This document shows, one piece after another, positions 14,525 to 20,341 of a stretch of DNA of 20,341 nt; the stretch's first letter is position 1, and every line of letters starts with the position of its first letter. This DNA is from a virus: IMG/VR virus record IMGVR_UViG_3300023700_000776, positions 1 to 20,341 of that record; one strand, written 5' to 3'. The notes beneath the pieces were generated by a model. The model was given only the letters and a program-made list of their open reading frames with translations, was not told the DNA's origin and made no database searches. A program made the position numbers and the translations under genes.

Positions 14525-16066
14525 TTATCTCCGATCTGCTTGTTTAGCATCAACAGCAATTAAAGCAAGTCTCCAAGGACCATCTGAGGTAATACGGTAA
14601 TTTAATACACGACCATTAACACGAGGGTCAACCTTATAACCTTGTGACTTCTCATTATTAGGTTGAAATACAAACGTATCTTTTAAGTTAGGATCATCAG
14701 TTGATAAATCAGCATAATCAACATAATTGTTTTGACCTTTAATTCGAACTGTAATAGTAGCGTTACTAGGTACCTTATCAAACACAGGATAAATAGAACT
14801 AATTAAAGAACTACCTGTAATATCACCTGTATTCATCTTTAGTTTTTCAACATAAGAAGTAAAGGAAGTTAATGCAGTACCATTCCACATTAAATATCCA
14901 TCATCAGTAACTAATGTCTGAGTACTATTAGTACACATATATACTACTTCTTTTGAATATAGGAAAGTATTACTAATATTCTGTGGACCAGTAAATGAAT
15001 ATGTCAATGAAGGTAATACTCTCTTTGACCATGTATCATTTCTATAATTATAAATAAGAGCTTCATTACAAACAGTAGAATTACCTTCAGGAAAATTAAT
15101 CCAAATCTCTTTATAATAAGGGTGTTTAGTAATATGTACTTTATTTAAAGCAGCTCTATTTAATTCATTGAAGAAATATTTCTTTACACGCCAATCAGCA
15201 ATAGATTTAATTTGGCCTGAACCGTTATGAATATAAATATCATTACGATCTACTACAAAATGATTACCATCAAATTCAGCTACACAATCTGTATTTAGAA
15301 TACCATATGATTTACTATATGAAGATACACGAGTAGTTGCACCAATAGAAATTAATGAAATACTATCTTGGGAATATACAAACATATTACCACGTAATTC
15401 CATCATATCAAGTACAGGTGATGTAGATGATAATTCGAATTCATCTGCTGTGTCAGTGGTTAAGCCGGGTTGCCATACAGTAGGGATAGCACCAGTAGCG
15501 GCTTGCACAGAGATTCTAATAGTTCCGGGTGCGTAAGTAGTTACACCACCAGAAACAACTGTTAAGTTAGCTGCAACTAAAGAATAGTTCAATGACCTAA
15601 TTACTTTTGCTGTAACGGTAAGTCCTGAAGTATAGTTCCAGCCAGGTAGGGGTTGGAAAGAACTACCAGCGGTAGAGCTTCCATATAGACAATATAGAGG
15701 GGTAGAAGTACCATTATTAAGGACAATTGCATAGCCTCCGTTAAATAAAGTACCTTGCCAGTCACTGTTATTGTATTCTGTACCAGTACTATGAAACATA
15801 GATGAGGTATTACCTGCAGCATCTACACGTACAATATCCCCGTTTTTAGCGAAGATATTGTAACCTTGATCTGGTCTTGCCCAATGAACACCGTAGTCAG
15901 GAGCAATAGCGACTGTTTTATAGGTAGTCTCACCTGTAATTGTTTGTACACTCTCATCATCAAAACGAATATTATATCCATCCGTGAAAGTATTTGGAGG
16001 CACAAGCATAGGAGGTAAGTCTTTATTAAGACCACCCTTTCCTAAGCCGCTAATTGGTTCTGCCAT
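14525..16066 (-). CDS. Tail / DNA-stabilisation (nozzle-like) structural protein
   Basis: The product is 513 residues, and its ATG follows AAAGGAAT. The opening GLGKGGLNKDLPPMLVPPNT, followed by DGYNIRFDDESVQTITGETT, matches a pattern I know from podovirus tail structural proteins: a Gly-x-Asn-Lys-Asp-Leu start with a naming strand N-(I/V)-R-F. Such proteins are often annotated as tail, stabilisation or nozzle proteins. The rest is strand-rich with repeating aromatic and Asn-Gly turns, consistent with a beta-propeller-like body. The sequence coding residues beyond about 215 is clearly more AT-rich than the first part. The gene starts the tail block after PhoH and precedes fibre-like genes. 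No T7 gp12 match is claimed. Confidence 0.6.
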   Translation of the reverse strand: MAEPISGLGKGGLNKDLPPMLVPPNTFTDGYNIRFDDESVQTITGETTYKTVAIAPDYGVHWARPDQGYNIFAKNGDIVRVDAAGNTSSMFHSTGTEYNNSDWQGTLFNGGYAIVLNNGTSTPLYCLYGSSTAGSSFQPLPGWNYTSGLTVTAKVIRSLNYSLVAANLTVVSGGVTTYAPGTIRISVQAATGAIPTVWQPGLTTDTADEFELSSTSPVLDMMELRGNMFVYSQDSISLISIGATTRVSSYSKSYGILNTDCVAEFDGNHFVVDRNDIYIHNGSGQIKSIADWRVKKYFFNELNRAALNKVHITKHPYYKEIWINFPEGNSTVCNEALIYNYRNDTWSKRVLPSLTYSFTGPQNISNTFLYSKEVVYMCTNSTQTLVTDDGYLMWNGTALTSFTSYVEKLKMNTGDITGSSLISSIYPVFDKVPSNATITVRIKGQNNYVDYADLSTDDPNLKDTFVFQPNNEKSQGYKVDPRVNGRVLNYRITSDGPWRLALIAVDAKQADRR

Positions 16067-16076
16067 GTGTATTCCT

Positions 16077-16760
16077 TTAAATCTTTTCTTTAATAAACAT
16101 CCTTACTAAATCACCTACGATATCTGATCTAACGATATCATCTACTGTGAACCTCACAATAGGAATTTCAATACCGTTATTCTCACACATTTTACAGAAC
16201 TTAAGGATATTAGTTCCTCTGTCAATATCAGACTGAGAAGCATCACCCATAAGAACCATCTTACTATTCTCACCCAAGCGAGTAGTAATAGCTTTGAGTT
16301 CTTCAAGGGTAATATTTTGTACTTCATCAACTAGGATAAGGGAGTTCTCAAATGAACGCCCTCTAATAGTTTCAATAGGCTGATACTGAATGCTGTCTTT
16401 AGCGAGTAAATATTCGTACTTAGTTTTAGTTAATTGTTTTTGTAAAACACTAATCATGGGAAGTAGCCAAGGAGCTAACTTCTCTTTGATATCACCGGGG
16501 AAGAAACCTAATGACCGTCCGGTGGGGACATTACTACGAGTAAGAATGATGTGGTCGTAGTTGCCTGATTGAAATAATTGTGCTATTTTACTTGCCGCAC
16601 AGTAGGTCTTGCCTACACCAGCAGCACCTAAAGTTACTGTGATTGGGAAGTGTTCAATAGCTTCTAACAACAAACCCTGATCACGGGTCTTTGGCTGGAT
16701 GTGGAAAGACTTAGGAGCCTTAGCAAGTTCATCCATTTGTTTTCTGTGGTTTCTTTTCAA
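16077..16760 (-). CDS. PhoH-like ATPase
   Basis: The product is 227 residues of the PhoH P-loop NTPase family, common in phages; its cellular role is uncertain (RNA- or phosphate-starvation-related in bacteria). Walker A is GAAGVGKT at 45-52. The PhoH signature TRSNVPTGRSLGFFPGDIKE spans 74-93. Walker B is LILVDEVQN at 141-149 with D145 and E146, and MVLMGDASQSD at 168-178 is the following strand. The start is TTG at 16760, chosen because AGGAAA lies 6 nt upstream; the first in-frame ATG (codon 9, 16736) has no such site. It sits between the endolysin and the tail block, so it is expressed with late genes. Length and motifs are complete. Confidence 0.9.
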   Translation of the reverse strand: MKRNHRKQMDELAKAPKSFHIQPKTRDQGLLLEAIEHFPITVTLGAAGVGKTYCAASKIAQLFQSGNYDHIILTRSNVPTGRSLGFFPGDIKEKLAPWLLPMISVLQKQLTKTKYEYLLAKDSIQYQPIETIRGRSFENSLILVDEVQNITLEELKAITTRLGENSKMVLMGDASQSDIDRGTNILKFCKMCENNGIEIPIVRFTVDDIVRSDIVGDLVRMFIKEKI

Positions 16761-16765
16761 GAGTG

Positions 16766-16771
16766 TTTCCT
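16766..16771 (-). promoter_or_regulatory. Ribosome binding site deciding the TTG start of PhoH
   Basis: AGGAAA on the minus strand lies about 6 nt before TTG at 16760. No comparable site precedes the in-frame ATG at 16736, so TTG is the preferred start. Confidence 0.6.
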
Positions 16772-16783
16772 ATTAGGTACCGA

Positions 16784-17236
16784 TTACGCTGCGTGGTATT
16801 CTGCTTCTGTGAGGATGCCAGGTTTGTACTTGTTTTCTGGACGGAAGATAGTGAGTTCTTGTTGACGCATTTCAGGGGCAAAGCTAATGTGCATCCAACG
16901 ACCGAACTCGTGGATCATCTGGTCAAACTTGATACCAGCTTTCTTTACTTCTTGGCATAGTTGAATAGGAGTCAACTTAGAGCTAGATACGTCAATAGCC
17001 CAACCATCCATATGTGAGGATACTTTAGAACCACCTACAGCAACGTTAACATCAGGTAAACGTAACCATGAGTTAATGTTTAATGGACCAGTAACAGCAC
17101 GGAGTTGTTCTAGTTTTTGAGCAGCTACCTTCATGTTCTCTAGTTGTAGAGTAGACGGTTGGTTAGGGATACCCATACGAATAGCCGTATCAGAGTGAGT
17201 AGCTTCTTCTAGTGTGAAGTGTTCAGATAAGTTCAT
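16784..17236 (-). CDS. Endolysin, M15-family peptidase (zinc D-Ala-D-Ala-type)
   Basis: The product is 150 residues. The start HFTLEEATHSDTAIRMGIPN, the body VAVGGSKVSSHMDGWAIDV and QMIHEFGRWMHISF give the M15_3 layout. H75 and D82 lie in the SxHxxGxAxD motif, E110 is the likely catalytic base and H116 the third zinc ligand. It should cleave peptide cross-links of the wall at lysis. There is no signal peptide, so it depends on a holin for access. The ATG overlaps the Rz stop by 4 bp (ATGA), placing it in the lysis operon directly after the spanins. Length fits the family. Confidence 0.92.
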   Translation of the reverse strand: MNLSEHFTLEEATHSDTAIRMGIPNQPSTLQLENMKVAAQKLEQLRAVTGPLNINSWLRLPDVNVAVGGSKVSSHMDGWAIDVSSSKLTPIQLCQEVKKAGIKFDQMIHEFGRWMHISFAPEMRQQELTIFRPENKYKPGILTEAEYHAA

Positions 17237-17640
17237 TTAACGTTCCTTACTTGGTTATAACGATCAATACAGAGATTCAAATCTCTTATTGCTTCGTCTC
17301 CGTCTGTTGTGATGGTGATAAGAGCTTGACTAGTCTGTCTGTCAAGTTCGGCTCTCGCTTCTGAATTTCCAGAGGCGGTATTTGGTAGGGTACTGGGGAT
17401 TGACAACCTGACAGTGCCAGCATCAATATCAGCCCTAAGCTTATTGATTTTAATTTGTGCATCTTGTTTTTCCTTAGTATACTTTGCGTTAGTCTGAGCA
17501 GCTTCTTCTGCCATTACTGCGTTGAGTCTACCAATCTCGGCTTGTTGCTCAACGTATGCTTGATGGTGGCCCCAACCAAATGAGGCACCCATCGCAATAA
17601 TAATACCAAGAATAACCGAAGGGTTAAACAGGCTTAGCAT
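17233..17640 (-). CDS. i-spanin (Rz-like)
   Basis: The product is 135 residues with an N-terminal signal-anchor (PSVILGIIIAMGASFGWG). A charged helical periplasmic part follows (QQAEIGRLNAVMAEEA to KLRADIDAG) and a C-terminus ending DLNLCIDRYNQVRNVK. This is the Rz inner-membrane spanin plan and would join the outer-membrane spanin to fuse the membranes at lysis. The ATG at 17640 was chosen because AGAGGA lies just upstream. The longer frame from GTG at 17715 adds only an artificial hydrophobic run lying inside the holin gene. A second spanin is nested inside this gene in the +1 frame. It overlaps the holin by 17 bp. Confidence 0.85.
   Translation of the reverse strand: MLSLFNPSVILGIIIAMGASFGWGHHQAYVEQQAEIGRLNAVMAEEAAQTNAKYTKEKQDAQIKINKLRADIDAGTVRLSIPSTLPNTASGNSEARAELDRQTSQALITITTDGDEAIRDLNLCIDRYNQVRNVK
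17286..17462 (-). CDS. o-spanin lipoprotein (Rz1-like), nested within Rz
   Basis: The product is 58 residues in the +1 frame relative to Rz and lies wholly inside it. The ATG at 17462 follows AAGGA at 8 nt. MHKLKSISLG is the charged start of a lipoprotein signal; LILMLALSGC ends in a lipobox with the lipid-attachment Cys at residue 20. A Pro-rich start of the mature part (QSPVPYQIPP) and a short polar tail (to TETKQ) complete the Rz1 plan. It should be lipid-anchored to the outer membrane and bind the Rz C-terminus. This nested architecture is known for lambda and other Gram-negative phages. Confidence 0.88.
   Translation of the reverse strand: MHKLKSISLGLILMLALSGCQSPVPYQIPPLEIQKREPNLTDRLVKLLSPSQQTETKQ
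17471..17475 (-). promoter_or_regulatory. Internal ribosome binding site for nested Rz1
   Basis: AAGGA on the minus strand, inside Rz, lies 8 nt before the ATG of the nested lipoprotein at 17462. It supports independent translation of Rz1. Confidence 0.65.
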
Positions 17641-17887
17641 CTTCCTCTTTCTTCTCGCCCTTATTAAAAGCAGAGATACCAAGGATAGCAGCAAAGGCAA
17701 TATGCACAAAGCCACCGTTAGTTAGTGTCAATGGAACCCACTGACGGAAGGCATCGTTAGCTGCCTGTACTTCCCAGAACTGTACAATAGTGTACATGAT
17801 AGGGAATATAATAAAGTCAGCAATGTTAATTGCCATGTAAGTAAGACCCATTAAATAGGTCCACTTCTTTTTCATCATTTCATCCAT
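17624..17887 (-). CDS. Holin candidate (GTA-type holin-like)
   Basis: The product is 87 residues, and its ATG follows AGGAG with a 6 nt gap. Two hydrophobic spans are evident: about 10-36 (YLMGLTYMAINIADFIIFPI) and about 55-74 (NGGFVHIAFAAILGISAF), with WVPLTL just before the second. The QWVPLTL...HIAFAAILG pattern recalls small phage and gene-transfer-agent holins with a charged tail (here KGEKKEEDAKPV). Its stop lies 17 nt into the Rz gene. In a cassette with Rz, Rz1 and an endolysin, a pore-forming lysis role is likely. The precise family is from memory. Confidence 0.65.
   Translation of the reverse strand: MDEMMKKKWTYLMGLTYMAINIADFIIFPIMYTIVQFWEVQAANDAFRQWVPLTLTNGGFVHIAFAAILGISAFNKGEKKEEDAKPV
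17643..17648 (-). promoter_or_regulatory. Ribosome binding site deciding the Rz start
   Basis: AGAGGA on the minus strand is just upstream of the ATG at 17640, inside the holin coding sequence. It supports the 135-residue form of the i-spanin over a GTG start at 17715. Confidence 0.65.
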
Positions 17888-17889
17888 GA

Positions 17890-18036
17890 TTATCTCCTAC
17901 ACGCATCAACTGCGTCTTTAACGATTATATAGAGGTATAACTCAAAGGGTAATATAATAAAGAATAATAAGGTAAGTAATATAAGGAAGCTTATATATGC
18001 GGTTTCGCTAGATGAATTGTTAATATCAACCCCCAT
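17890..18036 (-). CDS. 48-residue membrane peptide in the lysis cassette
   Basis: The start is the ATG at 18036, giving MGVDINNSSSETAYISF, then one long hydrophobic helix (LILLTLLFFIILP, continuing to LYLYIIV), and a basic end (DACRR). A longer form from TTG at 18072 is less likely. It overlaps the end of the 243-residue gene by 46 bp in another frame. It stops two bases before the ATG of the holin candidate, whose Shine-Dalgarno lies in its last codons. That spacing supports it being translated. The function is unknown; it could be a holin helper or antiholin. Confidence 0.55.
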   Translation of the reverse strand: MGVDINNSSSETAYISFLILLTLLFFIILPFELYLYIIVKDAVDACRR

Positions 18037-18722
18037 ACTTCTAAAATAATTACTGCCATGACAATTATCCAAGAAATTCTACTATGAAACTTATTTATAA
18101 GTCTCTGCTTTCTTTGATATGCCTCTTTCTTTTTTCTCATATTAAGCAAATGAGTTGCTTCTTGTTTTTCTTGTACAATACCAAACATATTAACTACGTC
18201 TGTATATAATGCACCTAACTCGGGAGGACTCTGGTAAACCATTATCTCACGAATTTCTTTTTGTAGCTTCTCCATTTCTTTAAGAGCAACTACATGGTCA
18301 AGAGAGATATCTAAGAGTTCATCAGGATTTATTTCAGTATTATCAATACGTTCCTGTTGTTCTGCAATCTTCTTTTTCATAGCGATCATAGCCTTGAAGA
18401 ATACTTTGAGGTTTTTAATGAGGTCATTCTTAACAGACTGTTCATCAAACTCTTCGTATTCCTCTTTAGGTTTAGTGATCTTTTTAATTTCTTCTACGGC
18501 TTTAGGAGCAACTACTTGAGGAGGTTCTTCAGGGAATAACTTTGATTTAAGAAATCCCCATATACCTGTACTAACATTAGTAACTTCGGTAGCAATACCC
18601 TTGACTTCATCAAAAGTCTTCTTTGCTTTAAGAACTGTTCCTTTGTATTCCTTATACATTTCGCATCCTTGCTGGATTGCTTCAACTGCTTTGATTGCTC
18701 CTGCAAGAATGAGTAATGGCAT
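17991..18722 (-). CDS. Coiled-coil membrane protein of unknown function
   Basis: The product is 243 residues, and its ATG follows AAGGAG. The first 15 residues are hydrophobic (PLLILAGAIKAVEAI). Residues about 85-200 are charged Lys/Glu-rich with heptad-like spacing, suggesting a long coiled coil. Near the C-terminus is one membrane helix (WIIVMAVIILEVWGLIL, about 219-235). It sits between a T7-type holin and a second holin candidate. A spanin-like, tail or membrane role cannot be told apart by eye. No known family is recognised. Confidence 0.6.
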   Translation of the reverse strand: MPLLILAGAIKAVEAIQQGCEMYKEYKGTVLKAKKTFDEVKGIATEVTNVSTGIWGFLKSKLFPEEPPQVVAPKAVEEIKKITKPKEEYEEFDEQSVKNDLIKNLKVFFKAMIAMKKKIAEQQERIDNTEINPDELLDISLDHVVALKEMEKLQKEIREIMVYQSPPELGALYTDVVNMFGIVQEKQEATHLLNMRKKKEAYQRKQRLINKFHSRISWIIVMAVIILEVWGLILTIHLAKPHI

Positions 18723-18916
18723 TATGGCTCCTTAAACTCTTTGTAGATCTGATAGGATTTATGACCAATCATTAAGATAGTATAGATCAGAGTAGCCCAT
18801 AGGACTAGCTCTGACACTTGATAACCTGCGACTGTCGCTATAGAGACTGTCACTGGAGGAGTAGCTTTAGTAATCATTGCTACCCCCGTTTCTGTTGTTA
18901 ATTGATGGTCACTCAT
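18722..18916 (-). CDS. Small holin, T7 class II-like
   Basis: The product is 64 residues, and its ATG follows GGAG. A hydrophobic stretch (VSELVLWATLIYTILMIG) is followed by a basic tail (HKSYQIYKEFKEP), with a weak hydrophobic stretch before it. The layout and spacing resemble T7 gp17.5 (a single strong helix AIAYTVVQIGAKV with a charged end), which is about the same length. The gene comes directly after the fibre cassette, as in T7 where the holin follows the fibre. It overlaps the preceding 54-residue gene by 8 bp and abuts the next gene by 1 bp. A lysis role is likely. Confidence 0.65.
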   Translation of the reverse strand: MSDHQLTTETGVAMITKATPPVTVSIATVAGYQVSELVLWATLIYTILMIGHKSYQIYKEFKEP

Positions 18917-19073
18917 CGGCTTGCTCCGGAGTATTGCCCTCGGCCAGCCATTTCAAATAGACTTGGTAGTCTGTGTTGGCTTCGCTTTTTGGTATAAAAC
19001 CTCTTTGATGACACAAAACAATATTTGATTCTTGCCCATCAAGACCTAAAACAATTTGATATGTAAGTTGCAT
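18909..19073 (-). CDS. 54-residue fibre-associated protein, paralogue of the small ORF at the right edge
   Basis: This ORF was found by translating the interval between the fibre and the holin. The ATG at 19073 follows the fibre stop with no gap and has GGAG 6 nt upstream. The product ends with [20 protein letters not shown]. The same ending (NTDYQ[12 protein letters not shown]) occurs in the partial ORF upstream of the fibre. Its stop overlaps the holin start. Small proteins with this ending are common beside phage tail fibres and may aid fibre assembly or act as a small tail protein; that role is inferred. Confidence 0.7.
   Translation of the reverse strand: MQLTYQIVLGLDGQESNIVLCHQRGFIPKSEANTDYQVYLKWLAEGNTPEQADE
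18964..18980. repeat. 17-bp direct repeat, left copy
   Basis: The 17 bp tggtagtctgtgttggc is identical to 20238-20254. It codes for the shared ANTDYQ part of the two paralogous small ORFs flanking the fibre gene. It could be conserved coding sequence or a short homology used for exchange. Confidence 0.9.
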
Positions 19074-20177
19074 TTATAACTCCGCAGATGCTGTGTAGAA
19101 AAACGCAAGAGTAGCGCAAGAAACACCGTTGTTAATAAACACCCCAAAACTTCTTTCGCCGCCGTTATATACAGAAGCGGCCTGATTGTTTGTGTAAGAG
19201 CCTACGTTGTCGTTAGATGCTTTGTTAATATTTCCTGCAATATCGTACAAGGTAACAGTTCCTTGAGTTCTCATCGGTACTGGATAAACCACTGTTACAG
19301 ACTTTAACGATGTGCTATTTGCAGCGCCAACAGAACCTGAGATTAAACCGTAATTGTTTGTTGGATTAGCGGTAGATGGAACAACACCCATGTCGTAAGA
19401 TTTTGTGTAGTACCGCTGACACAAAGCCAACTCAGTACCATACGGGCGATAGTCAAACGATGTGGCTGTGCTGCCTTTTTCTAGTTGAACGCCTGTGATG
19501 TAGAAGGTGGCTCCAGATGTGCCCATCATGTTATTGGTCGTAGTAGCAAACGAATTAGCAAAAACAGAGAAAGTCCCCCATGTATTAACAGTTGCACCGT
19601 TAAAAGACGAGCCATATACAAACCCGATACGAAGTGACAACCCTTTTCCGTTTGTTGTCAACCATGTTCCAGCAGTTGTAGCAGGGACAGTAATTGTTTT
19701 ATATTCCCAAGTGTTTGCCGAATTGATAGTAAACGTAGAAGGATAGCAACGACTTCCATCGCTGTTTGACAATGCTACGGAATATGTGCCTGTTTGGCTT
19801 GCTTTAACCCAAAAAGAAACTATAAAACCAGAGGCGTTTGCCGACCCTAAGTTAAAGTCAGCTACGTTGTAACCTTCAATGTTATGTGTTAATTGGTAAT
19901 AATCACCAGCCGCAATAGATGAATCAACCGTGGTTACGGTGGTTTTCAAGCTGTTTGTAAAGCCTGAAGGAGCATCGGTACTTTGTTGTGAAGTTAAAAC
20001 ACCGCCACCTGCAAATTCTTGTACAAATCTATCAACAGGAAAAGTGACTGGTGCGGTAACACTAGCCCCCGCATTGCGCTGGTCAATCATCATCGCACCG
20101 TTGATGATGCGGTTCTTGAATCCTGTGTACTGCGCTTGTGGGCCAAGCAGGCCTTGATCAACTGTAGTCAAGCTCAT
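19074..20177 (-). CDS. Tail fibre / receptor-binding protein
   Basis: The product is 367 residues, and its ATG follows GAGGT. The N-terminus carries [20 protein letters not shown], a very common opening of phage tail-fibre and capsid-decorating proteins. The middle is beta-rich with many Thr, Ser, Asn and Gly (jelly-roll-like carbohydrate-binding pattern, e.g. [19 protein letters not shown]). Near residues 240-260, [20 protein letters not shown] followed by [12 protein letters not shown] is a typical signature of such fibres. The C-terminal 100 residues are probably the variable host-contact part. Base composition is GC-richer than genes to the left. It is flanked by two related small ORFs. 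Confidence 0.75.
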   Translation of the reverse strand: MSLTTVDQGLLGPQAQYTGFKNRIINGAMMIDQRNAGASVTAPVTFPVDRFVQEFAGGGVLTSQQSTDAPSGFTNSLKTTVTTVDSSIAAGDYYQLTHNIEGYNVADFNLGSANASGFIVSFWVKASQTGTYSVALSNSDGSRCYPSTFTINSANTWEYKTITVPATTAGTWLTTNGKGLSLRIGFVYGSSFNGATVNTWGTFSVFANSFATTTNNMMGTSGATFYITGVQLEKGSTATSFDYRPYGTELALCQRYYTKSYDMGVVPSTANPTNNYGLISGSVGAANSTSLKSVTVVYPVPMRTQGTVTLYDIAGNINKASNDNVGSYTNNQAASVYNGGERSFGVFINNGVSCATLAFFYTASAEL

Positions 20178-20341
20178 TGTGTTACCTCATCTGCGGGTTG
20201 TGGGGTGTTGCCTTCAGCAAGCCATGCTAGGTATTGCTGGTAGTCTGTGTTGGCGGGGTCGAAGGGGATGAAGGCGTTGTCAGAAAGACGTTGCACACAT
20301 TGCGCAGTCCCGCCCATAAATGTGTTTGGTTGAAGTTTGTA
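20174..20341 (-). CDS. Small fibre-associated protein, 5' end off window
   Basis: The frame is open from the right edge to a TGA overlapping the fibre ATG (ATGA). The 55 visible residues begin [11 protein letters not shown] and end with [19 protein letters not shown]. This matches the C-terminus of the 54-residue ORF at 18909-19073, which has nearly the same length. The missing part may therefore be only one or a few residues. It is GC-rich compared with the rest of the window. It is likely the partner of another fibre gene further right. Confidence 0.7.
   Translation of the reverse strand, partial: YKLQPNTFMGGTAQCVQRLSDNAFIPFDPANTDYQQYLAWLAEGNTPQPADEVTQ
20238..20254. repeat. 17-bp direct repeat, right copy
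   Basis: This is the second copy of the 17 bp found at 18964-18980, in the same orientation and inside the partial paralogue. The two copies bracket the whole fibre gene, about 1.27 kb apart. Confidence 0.9.

Noticed and set aside
17641-17715. Longer Rz start at GTG 17715
   Set aside because: It would add a hydrophobic and basic run inside the holin gene. The ATG at 17640 has a better ribosome site and gives a normal Rz N-terminus.
18037-18072. Longer 60-residue form of the small membrane ORF from TTG
   Set aside because: No good ribosome site precedes it, and the added residues do not look like part of the membrane peptide. The ATG at 18036 is preferred.
1-20341. CRISPR array, tRNA, insertion sequence, integrase or attachment site
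   Set aside because: No spaced direct repeats, cloverleaf-like sequence, transposase motif or integrase motif was seen on either strand.

Overview
The window is part of the genome of a tailed phage, most likely a podovirus of a Gram-negative host. Every gene I can support is on the minus strand, so transcription runs from about 20341 down to 1. The genes are packed end to end with many short overlaps (ATGA or TAATG junctions), no tRNA, and no intergenic space over about 25 bp. A nested Rz/Rz1 spanin pair implies an outer membrane. Base composition is AT-rich overall, with a GC-richer right end. No host genes or integration genes are visible, and I cannot name the host.

In transcription order, the right end (20341-18909) is a fibre cassette. 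It holds the tail of one small conserved ORF, a 367-residue receptor-binding fibre, and a second copy of the small ORF. Next comes a lysis and membrane block (18916-16784): a T7-type small holin, a 243-residue coiled-coil membrane protein, a 48-residue membrane peptide, a second holin candidate, the i-spanin Rz with Rz1 nested inside it, and an M15-family peptidoglycan peptidase. A PhoH-like ATPase with a TTG start follows. The tail block (16066-12273) contains a 513-residue tail/nozzle-like protein, a fibre-like protein, two small tip-like proteins rich in Gly, Cys or aromatic residues, and an unknown. The next block (12282-7353) has an unknown, a GNAT-like protein, an Ala/Gly-rich internal-virion-like protein, a Pro-rich protein, and a 916-residue composite with a predicted muramidase/transglycosylase domain.

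The left third is the most interesting part. The 916-residue hydrolase is followed by a 799-residue protein whose N-terminus reads as a staphylococcal-nuclease (thermonuclease) fold with its catalytic Arg, Glu and Arg retained. Then come a 457-residue protein resembling the C-terminal part of giant podovirus ejection proteins, and finally a T7/N4-type single-subunit RNA polymerase of at least 1179 residues that runs off the left edge. Its place as the last gene of the virion block, rather than in an early region, resembles phage N4, where the polymerase is packaged and injected with the DNA.

My inference is that these four genes form an entry kit: a wall hydrolase, a nuclease-like/membrane protein, a channel or core protein, and a co-injected polymerase. 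The lysis block would act at the other end of infection. Identities rest on motifs read by eye, and no database search was possible.
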